From RPQJ01 sp963762315 (GTDB lineage Bacteria; Pseudomonadota; Gammaproteobacteria; Steroidobacterales; Steroidobacteraceae): DNA of 64,000 nt. Where the stretch lies: NCBI GenBank assembly GCA_963762315.1, contig CAVXKO010000006.1, positions 62,001 to 126,000 on the forward strand. The letters are read 5' to 3'. Position numbers and translations under genes: made by a program. Positions within the stretch are counted from its first letter, which is position 1, and every line of letters starts with the position of its first letter. The notes beneath the pieces are model-generated. The model saw only the letters and a list, made by a program, of their open reading frames with translations, was not told where the DNA came from and did no database searches. Shown piece after piece: positions 57,564-64,000 of this stretch.

Positions 57564-58403
57564 CTGCTTTGGACGCTCCGAGCGCTCTTGCTCAAAATAG
57601 AAAACCCCAACGCCCACGCGAGGCTGGGAAGCTGCTGCATCCGTTTGATTTTCTTCGTTCGCGCTGAGCCATTCGTCCACAGACTGAACGAACTCGGCCG
57701 CACGCTCACTCGCCAGCCTTCGGAATTGCGGCATGGCTTCTGGCCGAAGAGTTTCGGAGTAGGAGACACGCTGAATGAATGCATCGCTCTTGGGTGCTTG
57801 CGAGTTGTGCGCCAATCCAGTCAAGAGCGGCGTCACAATGTGCCGAAACCCGACGACCATGTCTTCGGCCAAGTCACCTGGAATGAAGTAGCGCTTCAGG
57901 GCCTTAAGCTGACCATCTTGCAACTCTTCGATCGCCCCTGCGGCGAACAATTCCGCACGAACCGCGCCAGCAGGCACATCGCCACCAACTGATCGGACGA
58001 TCGATGCAAACGACACATCCCCGGCATCAAAAGAAAGACTCAGGGGCTGTCCAGCCTCGTCAAGATACCTCGGGTCCGTATGCCAAACTTGGAGGAGGCG
58101 TGCCGCCTGGCTGCTATGGAACAATGGGTTAGGCTCCTCCGGAGCGCCCAGATCAGATCTTTCGATCAAACTCCTAATCCGCGCCACCTCTTTCCGCGAC
58201 ATCCCGGTACGAACCGCAACACGCGAAACATTTGTGCGCTTTCTACGTTGATCAGACTCGCGGAACGATTCACTGACAAACGCAAGCTTCACGATCTCAT
58301 CAAACTGGCGATAACTGATCCCAGATCTGAGCAGCATTCGAACCAAAGGTCTAAGGCATGCTCCGACCGCTTCAAGCAGTCGGACTTGGATTTCACTGTT
58401 CAT
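57558..58403 (-). CDS. DUF6502-like protein B, probable HTH regulator
   Basis: A complete 281-residue protein related to the product at 54643-55489. Same order of parts: LLEAVGACLRPLVRMLLRSGISYRQ, the HTH-like VAVRTGMSRKEVARIRSLIE, AARLLQVWHTDPRYLDEAGQP, and the C-terminal YFIPGDLAEDMVVGFRHIV and VGVGVFYFEQE. No indel. DUF6502 proteins have no established function; the HTH resemblance is my reading. It starts 44 bases after orn on the same strand, so it may be co-transcribed with orn, and it converges with the repeat gene. Confidence 0.82.
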   Translation of the reverse strand: MNSEIQVRLLEAVGACLRPLVRMLLRSGISYRQFDEIVKLAFVSESFRESDQRRKRTNVSRVAVRTGMSRKEVARIRSLIERSDLGAPEEPNPLFHSSQAARLLQVWHTDPRYLDEAGQPLSLSFDAGDVSFASIVRSVGGDVPAGAVRAELFAAGAIEELQDGQLKALKRYFIPGDLAEDMVVGFRHIVTPLLTGLAHNSQAPKSDAFIQRVSYSETLRPEAMPQFRRLASERAAEFVQSVDEWLSANEENQTDAAASQPRVGVGVFYFEQERSERPKQK

Positions 58404-58446
58404 TGCGATCAGTCACGGTGAAATAGGCGATCTCTTTTGACGGGAC

Positions 58447-58995
58447 CTACCCAACCCTCAAGAAGTGCCGGCGGTAATGCTCGAGCTCGCGAATCGAATC
58501 GCGGATGTCTTCGATCGCCAGGTGCGCCGACGACTTCTGCACACCCGCGAACACACCGGGCGCCCAGCGCCGGGCCAACTCCTTGACGGTACTGACATCG
58601 AGATTACGGTAATGGAAGAACTTCTCGAGCGCCGGCATTTCCCGGGCCAGGAATCGCCGGTCCTGGCAAATGCTGTTGCCGCACATCGGCGACGCGCCCG
58701 GCACGGCGTGAATCCGCAGGAACTCGAGCGTCTGGCGCTCGGCATCGGCCGCCGTCACGCGACTGTCCCGCACGCGCTGGATCAGGCCCGAGGCACCATG
58801 CGTCGTCTGGTTCCACTCGTCCATGGCCGCCAGCGCGGCGTCGCTCTGGTGGATGGCCAGCACCGGCCCCTCCGCGATGACGCGCAGGTTGGCGTCGGTC
58901 ACGATCGTCGCAATCTCGATGATATGGTCCGACAACGGATCCAGCCCGGTCATTTCCAGGTCGATCCACACGAGATTGTCGGATGATGGCGCCAT
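58447..58995 (-). CDS. orn: Oligoribonuclease
   Basis: A 182-residue DEDDh 3'-5' exonuclease that degrades 2-5 nt RNAs and pGpG. Active-site motifs: LVWIDLEMTGLDP (DxE), CGNSICQDRRFL (Asp) and SAHLAIEDIRDSIREL (His and Asp). ATG 58995 matches the family start. The divergent M48 protease and rsgA lie on the other side, a common gammaproteobacterial arrangement. Confidence 0.96.
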   Translation of the reverse strand: MAPSSDNLVWIDLEMTGLDPLSDHIIEIATIVTDANLRVIAEGPVLAIHQSDAALAAMDEWNQTTHGASGLIQRVRDSRVTAADAERQTLEFLRIHAVPGASPMCGNSICQDRRFLAREMPALEKFFHYRNLDVSTVKELARRWAPGVFAGVQKSSAHLAIEDIRDSIRELEHYRRHFLRVG

Positions 58996-59071
58996 GCAGC
59001 CGGATCCAGCAGGTCGAATTGAGCCGGATTCTAGCAAAGGCTAAGCTGCGCCCCGCCGCCTTGTGACACCT

Positions 59072-60349
59072 ATGCATCCATTTGCAGCGACATTCCTGAC
59101 CGCATTGGCCCTGCACCTCGCCGTGCAGGCATGGCTGGCCGTGCGCCAGATCCGGCATGTTTCGGCCAACCGGGGCGCCGTGCCCGCTGCGTTCGGCGAA
59201 ACCGTACAGTTGCCGGATCACAGCAAGGCCGCGGATTACACAGTCGCCAAGCAACGCTTGGGGCTCATAGAGTTGGTCTACGACGCCCTGGTGCTCCTCT
59301 GGCTGACCCTGGGAGGCGGCATCGCGATGGTCGGCCGTTGGGCCGGATCCCTTGGGCTGGCGGACCTGTGGACCGGCGTCCTGCACGTGCTCGCGGTCTT
59401 TGCCCTGCTCTCGCTGCTGAGCCTGCCGCTCAGCCTCTATCGCACCTTCATCCTCGAGCAGCGGTTCGGCTTCAACCGCACCACGTTGGCGGTCTTCCTG
59501 GCCGACCTCCTGAAAGGCTGGGCCCTGGGCGCCGTGCTCGGCGGCGCAATTCTTGCCGTCGTGCTCTGGGTCATGGAATCGGCGGGGAGCGGCTGGTGGC
59601 TCATCGCCTGGGCGGTCTGGCTCGGATTCTCGCTGCTGATCACCTGGGCGTGGCCGAGGCTCATCGCGCCACTGTTCAACAAGTTCTCGCCGCTCGACGA
59701 TACGGCGCTGCGCAAGCGCATCGATGCCCTCCTGGAGCGCTGCGGCTTCCATGCAAGCGGCGTGTTCGTGATGGACGGCTCGCGGCGTTCAGCCCACGGC
59801 AATGCCTATTTCACGGGGCTCGGTCGCGAGAAGCGCATCGTCTTCTTCGACACGCTGCTCTCGACCCTCACGCCGGTGCAGATCGAGTCCGTGCTCGCGC
59901 ATGAGCTGGGCCATTTCAAGCTGAAGCATGTGCCGAAGCGACTGATCGGCGGCGCGGCCCTGAGCCTCGGCGGTTTTGCACTGCTCGGCTGGCTTTCGCG
60001 CCAGGACTGGTTCTACTCGAGCCTCGGCGCCGATTCAGTCTCCAATTCGGCGGCACTCCTGCTCTTCGTGCTGGTGGTACCCGCCTTCACGTGGGTCTTG
60101 TCCCCGTTCCTCGCAGCCTGGTCCCGGCGGCATGAGTTCGAGGCGGACGCCTTCGCCGCAACTCACAGCAGCGGACCGGAACTCTCCCGCGCGCTCGTGA
60201 GCATGTACAAGGACAACGCGAGCACGCTGACGCCCGATCCGATCTACTCCGCGTTCTACGACTCGCACCCTCCACCCGCCGCCCGCATCGCGCGCCTGTC
60301 GCAGGCGGGTCCGCCGACGTCTCCGACGGCGGCACCGGCGACCGCGTGA
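59072..60349 (+). CDS. M48 family membrane metalloprotease (CAAX protease Ste24-like)
   Basis: About 425 residues with six or seven membrane segments. The zinc site is ESVLAHELGHFKLKH; the third ligand Glu is in HEFEADAFAATHS. FILEQRFGFNRTTLAVF and GRSMDGS-type FVMDGSRRSAHGNAYFTGLG are typical of Ste24 relatives. It probably acts in membrane-protein quality control. GTG 59063 is an alternative start. Its stop overlaps the rsgA GTG by four bases. Confidence 0.93.
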   Translation: MHPFAATFLTALALHLAVQAWLAVRQIRHVSANRGAVPAAFGETVQLPDHSKAADYTVAKQRLGLIELVYDALVLLWLTLGGGIAMVGRWAGSLGLADLWTGVLHVLAVFALLSLLSLPLSLYRTFILEQRFGFNRTTLAVFLADLLKGWALGAVLGGAILAVVLWVMESAGSGWWLIAWAVWLGFSLLITWAWPRLIAPLFNKFSPLDDTALRKRIDALLERCGFHASGVFVMDGSRRSAHGNAYFTGLGREKRIVFFDTLLSTLTPVQIESVLAHELGHFKLKHVPKRLIGGAALSLGGFALLGWLSRQDWFYSSLGADSVSNSAALLLFVLVVPAFTWVLSPFLAAWSRRHEFEADAFAATHSSGPELSRALVSMYKDNASTLTPDPIYSAFYDSHPPPAARIARLSQAGPPTSPTAAPATA

Positions 60350-61260
60350 CCGAATCCACGCGCGCGGGCTGCGTCGTCGAGTGCTACGGCCGGCAGGTCG
60401 TCGTCACACCCGACGAAGGCTCGGAGCGTGTGCAGTGCAAGCTGCGCGGCCGGAAGCTGGATGTCGTTGCGGGAGACCGTGTCAGCATCGAACGGCAGAA
60501 CAACTCGGACGAATGGGTCGTGGTGGAGCGGCTTCCGAGGCGCAACGTGCTCCTGCGCAGCGACAGCCAGGGCGGCGAGGAAGCGATCGCAGCCAACCTC
60601 GACCAGCTCGGCATCGTCATTGCGGGACGGCCCGCGTGCGATCCGTTCATGGTCGACCGCTACGTCGCCGGCGCCAGTTACGCGGGCATCGCGCCGCTGC
60701 TGGTCGTCAACAAGCTCGACCTCGACCTTCCGTCGGACGACCTCGCCTACATCGAGGCGTACAGGAAGCTCGGACTCGCCGTGGTTCGAGTCTCGGCGCG
60801 CACCCGCGCGGGTTTCGAAGACTTGATCGAACGGATGCGGGGCAAGCGGACCTTGCTCGCCGGTCAATCGGGCGTCGGCAAGTCCACGCTCACCAATGCG
60901 CTGGCCGGCCGTGAAAAGCAGGCCACGGGCGAGCTGTCGGCCGGATCCGGCGAGGGCCGGCACACGACGGTCTCGTCGTCGATCCTGCACCTGCCCTGGG
61001 GCGAACTGGCGGACTCCCCGGGCGTGCGCGACTACGCGCCGCCCATCGTGCCGCTCCAGTCCGTACAGATCGGCTACCAGGAGATCGCCGCGCGGGCCGG
61101 CGACTGCCGGTTCCAGGATTGCCTGCACCTGCGCGAGCCTCGGTGCGCGGTGGTCGCGGCCGTCGAGGCTGGCGAAATCGACGCCCGCCGCTACGAAAGC
61201 TACCGCCGCCTCGTGAACCTCACCCGGCAGCTCGACGAGCGCCGGGGCTGGCGCGACTGA
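60346..61260 (+). CDS. rsgA: Small ribosomal subunit biogenesis GTPase RsgA
   Basis: A 304-residue circularly permuted GTPase. An N-terminal OB domain is followed by G4 (VVNKLDL), then G1 (LLAGQSGVGKSTLTNALAG), G2 (GRHTTVSSSI) and G3 (DSPGVRDY). The C-terminal zinc site has C-x4-C, H and C in RAGDCRFQDCLHLREPRCAV. It releases late factors from the 30S subunit. The start is the GTG at 60346 overlapping the protease stop. Confidence 0.95.
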   Translation: MTESTRAGCVVECYGRQVVVTPDEGSERVQCKLRGRKLDVVAGDRVSIERQNNSDEWVVVERLPRRNVLLRSDSQGGEEAIAANLDQLGIVIAGRPACDPFMVDRYVAGASYAGIAPLLVVNKLDLDLPSDDLAYIEAYRKLGLAVVRVSARTRAGFEDLIERMRGKRTLLAGQSGVGKSTLTNALAGREKQATGELSAGSGEGRHTTVSSSILHLPWGELADSPGVRDYAPPIVPLQSVQIGYQEIAARAGDCRFQDCLHLREPRCAVVAAVEAGEIDARRYESYRRLVNLTRQLDERRGWRD

Positions 61261-61343
61261 CGCGGCCCGCGCCCGGGTTTGACACCCCGGCCGGCACTCC
61301 CCTAGCGTTCCCCATTCCCCTCGAGATTCGGGTGGCCTCCCCT

Positions 61344-62395
61344 ATGACCGACGCAGAACTCTCCTACCGGGCGCTGGCCCTGCAGACCGCCTGCCACGCC
61401 GTCAACCAGTGCGCGGACCGAGCGGGCGCGCGCAAGGTCATGAGCGACAGCATCGCTCGGATCGGCCGCCAGGTTCGCGCGGCCAAGGGCTTCCTGGGCC
61501 CGGACGTCCGCCTGGTCGTGCTGCCCGAGTATTTCCTCACCGGCTACCCCCTCGGCGAATCGATCCCCGAATGGGCCGACAAGGCCGCCCTCGTGCCCGA
61601 AGGCACCGGAGTACGAGGCACTCGGCCGCATCGCCCAGGACAATGCGGTGCATTTGTCCGGGCAACGTCTACGAGACGGACGCCGCGTTTCCCGGGCTCT
61701 ACTTCCAGGCGAGCTTCGTCATCGATCCGGCCGGCAACGTGGTCCTGCGCTACCGCCGGCTCGTGTCCATGTTCGCCCCGACGCCCCACGACGTCTGGGA
61801 CCGCTACCTCGACCTCTACGGCCTGGACGGGGTCTTCCCGGTCGCACAGACCGCCATCGGCCGGCTGGCGGCGATCGCCTCCGAGGAAATCCTCTACCCG
61901 GAAATTGCCCGCGCCCAGGCCCTGCGGGGCGCCGAGGTGTTCGTGCACTCGACCAGCGAGGTCGGCAGCCCACGCCTGACGCCGAAGGACATCGCCAAGC
62001 GCGCGCGGGCCCTGGAGAACCTGGCCTACGTGGTCTCGGCCAATTCGGGCGGCTTCGTCGGGACCGACCTGCCCGAACACTCCACGGACGGCATGTCGAA
62101 GATCGTCGATTACCTCGGCGAGGTGCGTGTCGAAGCGGGCTACGGCGAGAGTTCGGTGGCCTGCGCCGAGATCGACCTCGCGGCACTGCGCCGCTACCGG
62201 CGCCGGCCCGGCATGGGCAACCTGCTGGCCCGGCAGCGGCTCGAGGTTTTCGCCCCGATCTATGGTGGCGCGCCGGTCCATCCGGCCAACGGCCTGATCG
62301 ATCCGGACGGCCGGTTTTTCGTTCCGGAAAGGGCGTTTTTCGCGGCGGCCCAGCGCAAGGTGATCGAGCGTCTGGCGGCGTCCGGGCTGGTATGA
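61344..62395 (+). CDS. Nitrilase-superfamily protein lacking two catalytic residues (one frameshift)
   Basis: About 350 residues of the carbon-nitrogen hydrolase fold, ATG 61344. The catalytic Glu is present (LVVLPEYFLTGYPLG). The Lys position reads LRYRRLVSMFAP (Arg), and the nucleophile position reads RLAAIASEEILYPEIA (Ser in place of Cys), so ordinary amidase or nitrilase chemistry is doubtful. HSTSEVGSPRLTPKDIAKRA and NSGGFVGTDLPEHSTDGMSK follow. An indel at about 61610-61655 joins two frames (ALGRIAQDN, then GNVYETDAAFPG). It lies between rsgA and etfBA with no clear functional link. Confidence 0.83.
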
Positions 62396-62397
62396 TG

Positions 62398-62410
62398 TTG
62401 CATTGCAACG
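62398..62410 (+). promoter_or_regulatory. 13-base palindrome after a TATGAT box upstream of etfB
   Basis: GTTGCATTGCAAC is a perfect palindrome (6-1-6) one base after TATGAT (62391-62396) and 61 bases before the etfB GTG. A near-copy occupies the matching place before serC (38912-38924). No convincing -35 box. Confidence 0.35.
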
Positions 62411-62471
62411 GGACCGGGGCCACCTCGCCCGTCCCACCGAAGGATTTGACCAGGCAAGAGGAGTCGAGCGC

Positions 62472-63221
62472 GTGCGCAGAATCATGGTCGGTGTCAAACG
62501 CGTCGTGGACTACAACGTCCGCATTCGGGTCAAGCCGGACAACACGGGCGTGATCACGGAAGGCGTCAAGATGAGCATCAATCCGTTCGACGAGATTGCG
62601 CTCGAAGAAGCCCTTCGCATCAAGGAAAAGGGTCTCGCCGACGAGGTGCTGGCCGTCAGCATCGGTCCCGGCGACACGCAGCAGCAGTTGCGCACCGCGC
62701 TCGCGATGGGCGCCGACCGCGCCATCCTCGTGCAGACGGACGCGGCCGTGGGCCCCTACTCCGTCGCGACCATCTTCAAGAAGCTCGTGGACAGCGAACA
62801 GCCGTTCCTCGTGCTGCTCGGCAAGCAGGCCATCGACGACGACAACGGCCAGACCGGGCCGATGCTCGCCGCGCTGTGGGATCGTCCACAGGCCGTGTCG
62901 TGCTCCAAGGTCGACATCGACGGCGGCAAGGCCACGGTGACGCGTGAAGTCGACGCGGGCCTCGAGACGCTCGAAGTCGACCTGCCGGCCGTGCTGTCGG
63001 TCGACCTGCGCCTCAACGAGCCGCGCTACGTGAAGCTGCCGGACATCATGAAGGCGAAGAAGAAGCCGCTCGACGTGAAGAGCCTCGCCGACTGCGGCGT
63101 CGCGGAAGGCGCTGCGTTCAAGACGGTCCGCATCGATCCGCCGCCGACCCGCCAGAAGGGCGTCATGGTGAAGGACGTTTCCGAACTCGTCGCGGCACTG
63201 CAGAAGAAGGGGTTGGTCTGA
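62472..63221 (+). CDS. etfB: Electron transfer flavoprotein subunit beta
   Basis: About 249 residues of EtfB, the AMP-binding subunit that with EtfA passes electrons from acyl-CoA and other dehydrogenases to ubiquinone. Marks: VGVKRVVDYNVRIRVKPD, INPFDEIALEEALRIKE, LLGKQAIDDDNGQTGPMLAA and the recognition-loop region ADCGVAEGAAFKTV. I start at GTG 62472, which has AAGAGGAG eight bases upstream and gives the usual distance to VKRVVDYN; ATG 62484 is the alternative. The stop overlaps the etfA ATG (TGATG). Confidence 0.95.
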   Translation: MRRIMVGVKRVVDYNVRIRVKPDNTGVITEGVKMSINPFDEIALEEALRIKEKGLADEVLAVSIGPGDTQQQLRTALAMGADRAILVQTDAAVGPYSVATIFKKLVDSEQPFLVLLGKQAIDDDNGQTGPMLAALWDRPQAVSCSKVDIDGGKATVTREVDAGLETLEVDLPAVLSVDLRLNEPRYVKLPDIMKAKKKPLDVKSLADCGVAEGAAFKTVRIDPPPTRQKGVMVKDVSELVAALQKKGLV

Positions 63222-64000
63222 TGAGCAAGATCCTGATCGTTGCCGAACACGACGGCAGCAAGCTCAATGCGAGCACGCACAAGTGCGTGTCCTGCGCCGC
63301 GAAGATCCCGGGCGCAACCATCGACGTCGCGGTGCTGGCCGCGAACGGCGCCGCCGTGGCTGCCGAGGCCGCTGCGATTGCGGGTGTGTCCAAGGTGCTC
63401 GTGATCGACAATCCTGCGAACGTGGAGCCGCTCGCCGCCGTGTACGCGCCGCAGGTGGCCAAGGCCGCCGCCGGTTACACGCACGTCTTCGGCCCGTCCA
63501 CGACGTTCGGCAAGGACGTGATGCCCCGCGTGGCCGCGCTGCTCGGCGTCAGCCAGGTGAGCGACATCATGGCCGTCGAAGGTCCGCATCGCTTCAAGCG
63601 ACCGATCTACGCGGGCAACGCGATCCTGACCATCGACGTTCCCGCCGATGCCAAGGTCGTGGCCACGGTGCGCGTCGCTTCGTTCGAAGCGGCCGCGGCG
63701 GGTGGTAGCGCGAGCATCGAGAAGTTCGACGCGGGCGCGTCCCTGCCGACGCACACACGCTTCGTCTCGCGCAGCGGCGCCACCACGGGCCGGCCGGACC
63801 TGCAGTCTGCTTCGAAAGTCGTGTCGGGCGGGCGCGCGCTCGGCAGCGCCGACAACTTCAAGCTGATCTACAGCCTCGCGGACAAGATGGGGGCTGCGGT
63901 CGGCGCCTCGCGCGCTGCGGTCGACGCGGGCTACGTCCCGAACGACCTGCAGGTCGGGCAGACCGGCAAGATCATCGCGCCGGAACTGTACGTCGCGGTC
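63221..64000 (+). CDS. etfA: Electron transfer flavoprotein subunit alpha (cut by the window end)
   Basis: The first 260 residues of EtfA, open to the last base. It begins MSKILIVAEHDGSKLN, with FGPSTTFGKDVMPRVAALLG and the FAD-domain motifs VVSGGRALGSADNF, LADKMGAAVGASRAAVDAGY and QVGQTGKIIAPELY. The normal length is about 310, so only ~50 residues are missing. It is translationally coupled to etfB. Confidence 0.96.
   Translation, partial: MSKILIVAEHDGSKLNASTHKCVSCAAKIPGATIDVAVLAANGAAVAAEAAAIAGVSKVLVIDNPANVEPLAAVYAPQVAKAAAGYTHVFGPSTTFGKDVMPRVAALLGVSQVSDIMAVEGPHRFKRPIYAGNAILTIDVPADAKVVATVRVASFEAAAAGGSASIEKFDAGASLPTHTRFVSRSGATTGRPDLQSASKVVSGGRALGSADNFKLIYSLADKMGAAVGASRAAVDAGYVPNDLQVGQTGKIIAPELYVAV

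Overview
The window looks like a chromosomal segment of a GC-rich gammaproteobacterium. The main evidence is gene order: ihfB-rpsA-cmk-aroA-pheA-serC-gyrA runs on one strand, and mtaD-ubiG-mupP-yciK runs divergently. This order is known from Pseudomonas and relatives. rluB-scpB-scpA-trpS-yciO, yciB-yciI-bolA, orn next to rsgA, and lapA-lapB also fit. The exact order within the class cannot be settled by eye; Xanthomonadales or Steroidobacterales-like lineages are plausible. No rRNA operon or CRISPR array was seen.

Layout. 1-13.3 kb is a surface-polysaccharide locus. On the plus strand are a partial unknown gene, an aldo/keto reductase, a hexapeptide acyltransferase, an acyl carrier protein, an AMP-forming ligase, a NadE-like ATP pyrophosphatase and an AsnB-type amidotransferase. 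On the minus strand are an FHA-domain/BY-kinase fusion, a WbpD/WbpB/WbpE-like trio for a diamino-uronate sugar nucleotide, and a phosphoglycosyl transferase with a degenerate GGDEF-like N-terminus. 13.4-17.4 kb holds tRNA-Val(GAC), uvrB, an aspartate aminotransferase and tRNA-Asn(GTT). 17.35-25.74 kb is accessory DNA: a frameshifted seven-repeat propeller gene, a small lipoprotein, an IS3-family element interrupted by an IS21-family element with a 5-bp target duplication, a membrane acyltransferase and a YdcF-like protein. A degraded copy of the tRNA-Asn 3' end closes it, as expected of an island inserted at that tRNA. 25.7-31.4 kb carries an SDR, gabT, galU, a ComEA-like protein, lapB, lapA and ihfB. 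31.5-41.6 kb is the rpsA-cmk-aroA-pheA-serA-serC-gyrA block. 41.8-54.0 kb is further housekeeping DNA. 58.4-64 kb carries orn, a CAAX-type M48 protease, rsgA, a nitrilase-like protein, etfB and the start of etfA.

The most unusual locus is 54.5-58.4 kb. Two DUF6502-like proteins with an HTH-like N-terminus flank a secreted protein built from about 49 copies of an AIIGGD-type octapeptide, followed by a DUF5666-like C-terminus. The first DUF6502 gene is preceded by a sigma70-like promoter whose -10 box overlaps a perfect 8-4-8 palindrome, so autoregulation is a reasonable guess. The repeat gene follows it on the same strand and ends at a hairpin shared with the convergent second DUF6502 gene.

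Caveat: many genes carry single-base indels, including ones expected to be essential (gyrA, cmk, aroA, pheA, serA, scpB, rluB, rmuC, ubiquitous SDRs). The reading frames on both sides of each break are intact and family-like. I treat these as probable sequencing or assembly errors and give reconstructed whole-gene spans. Only the IS elements and possibly the propeller gene are likely to be truly broken.
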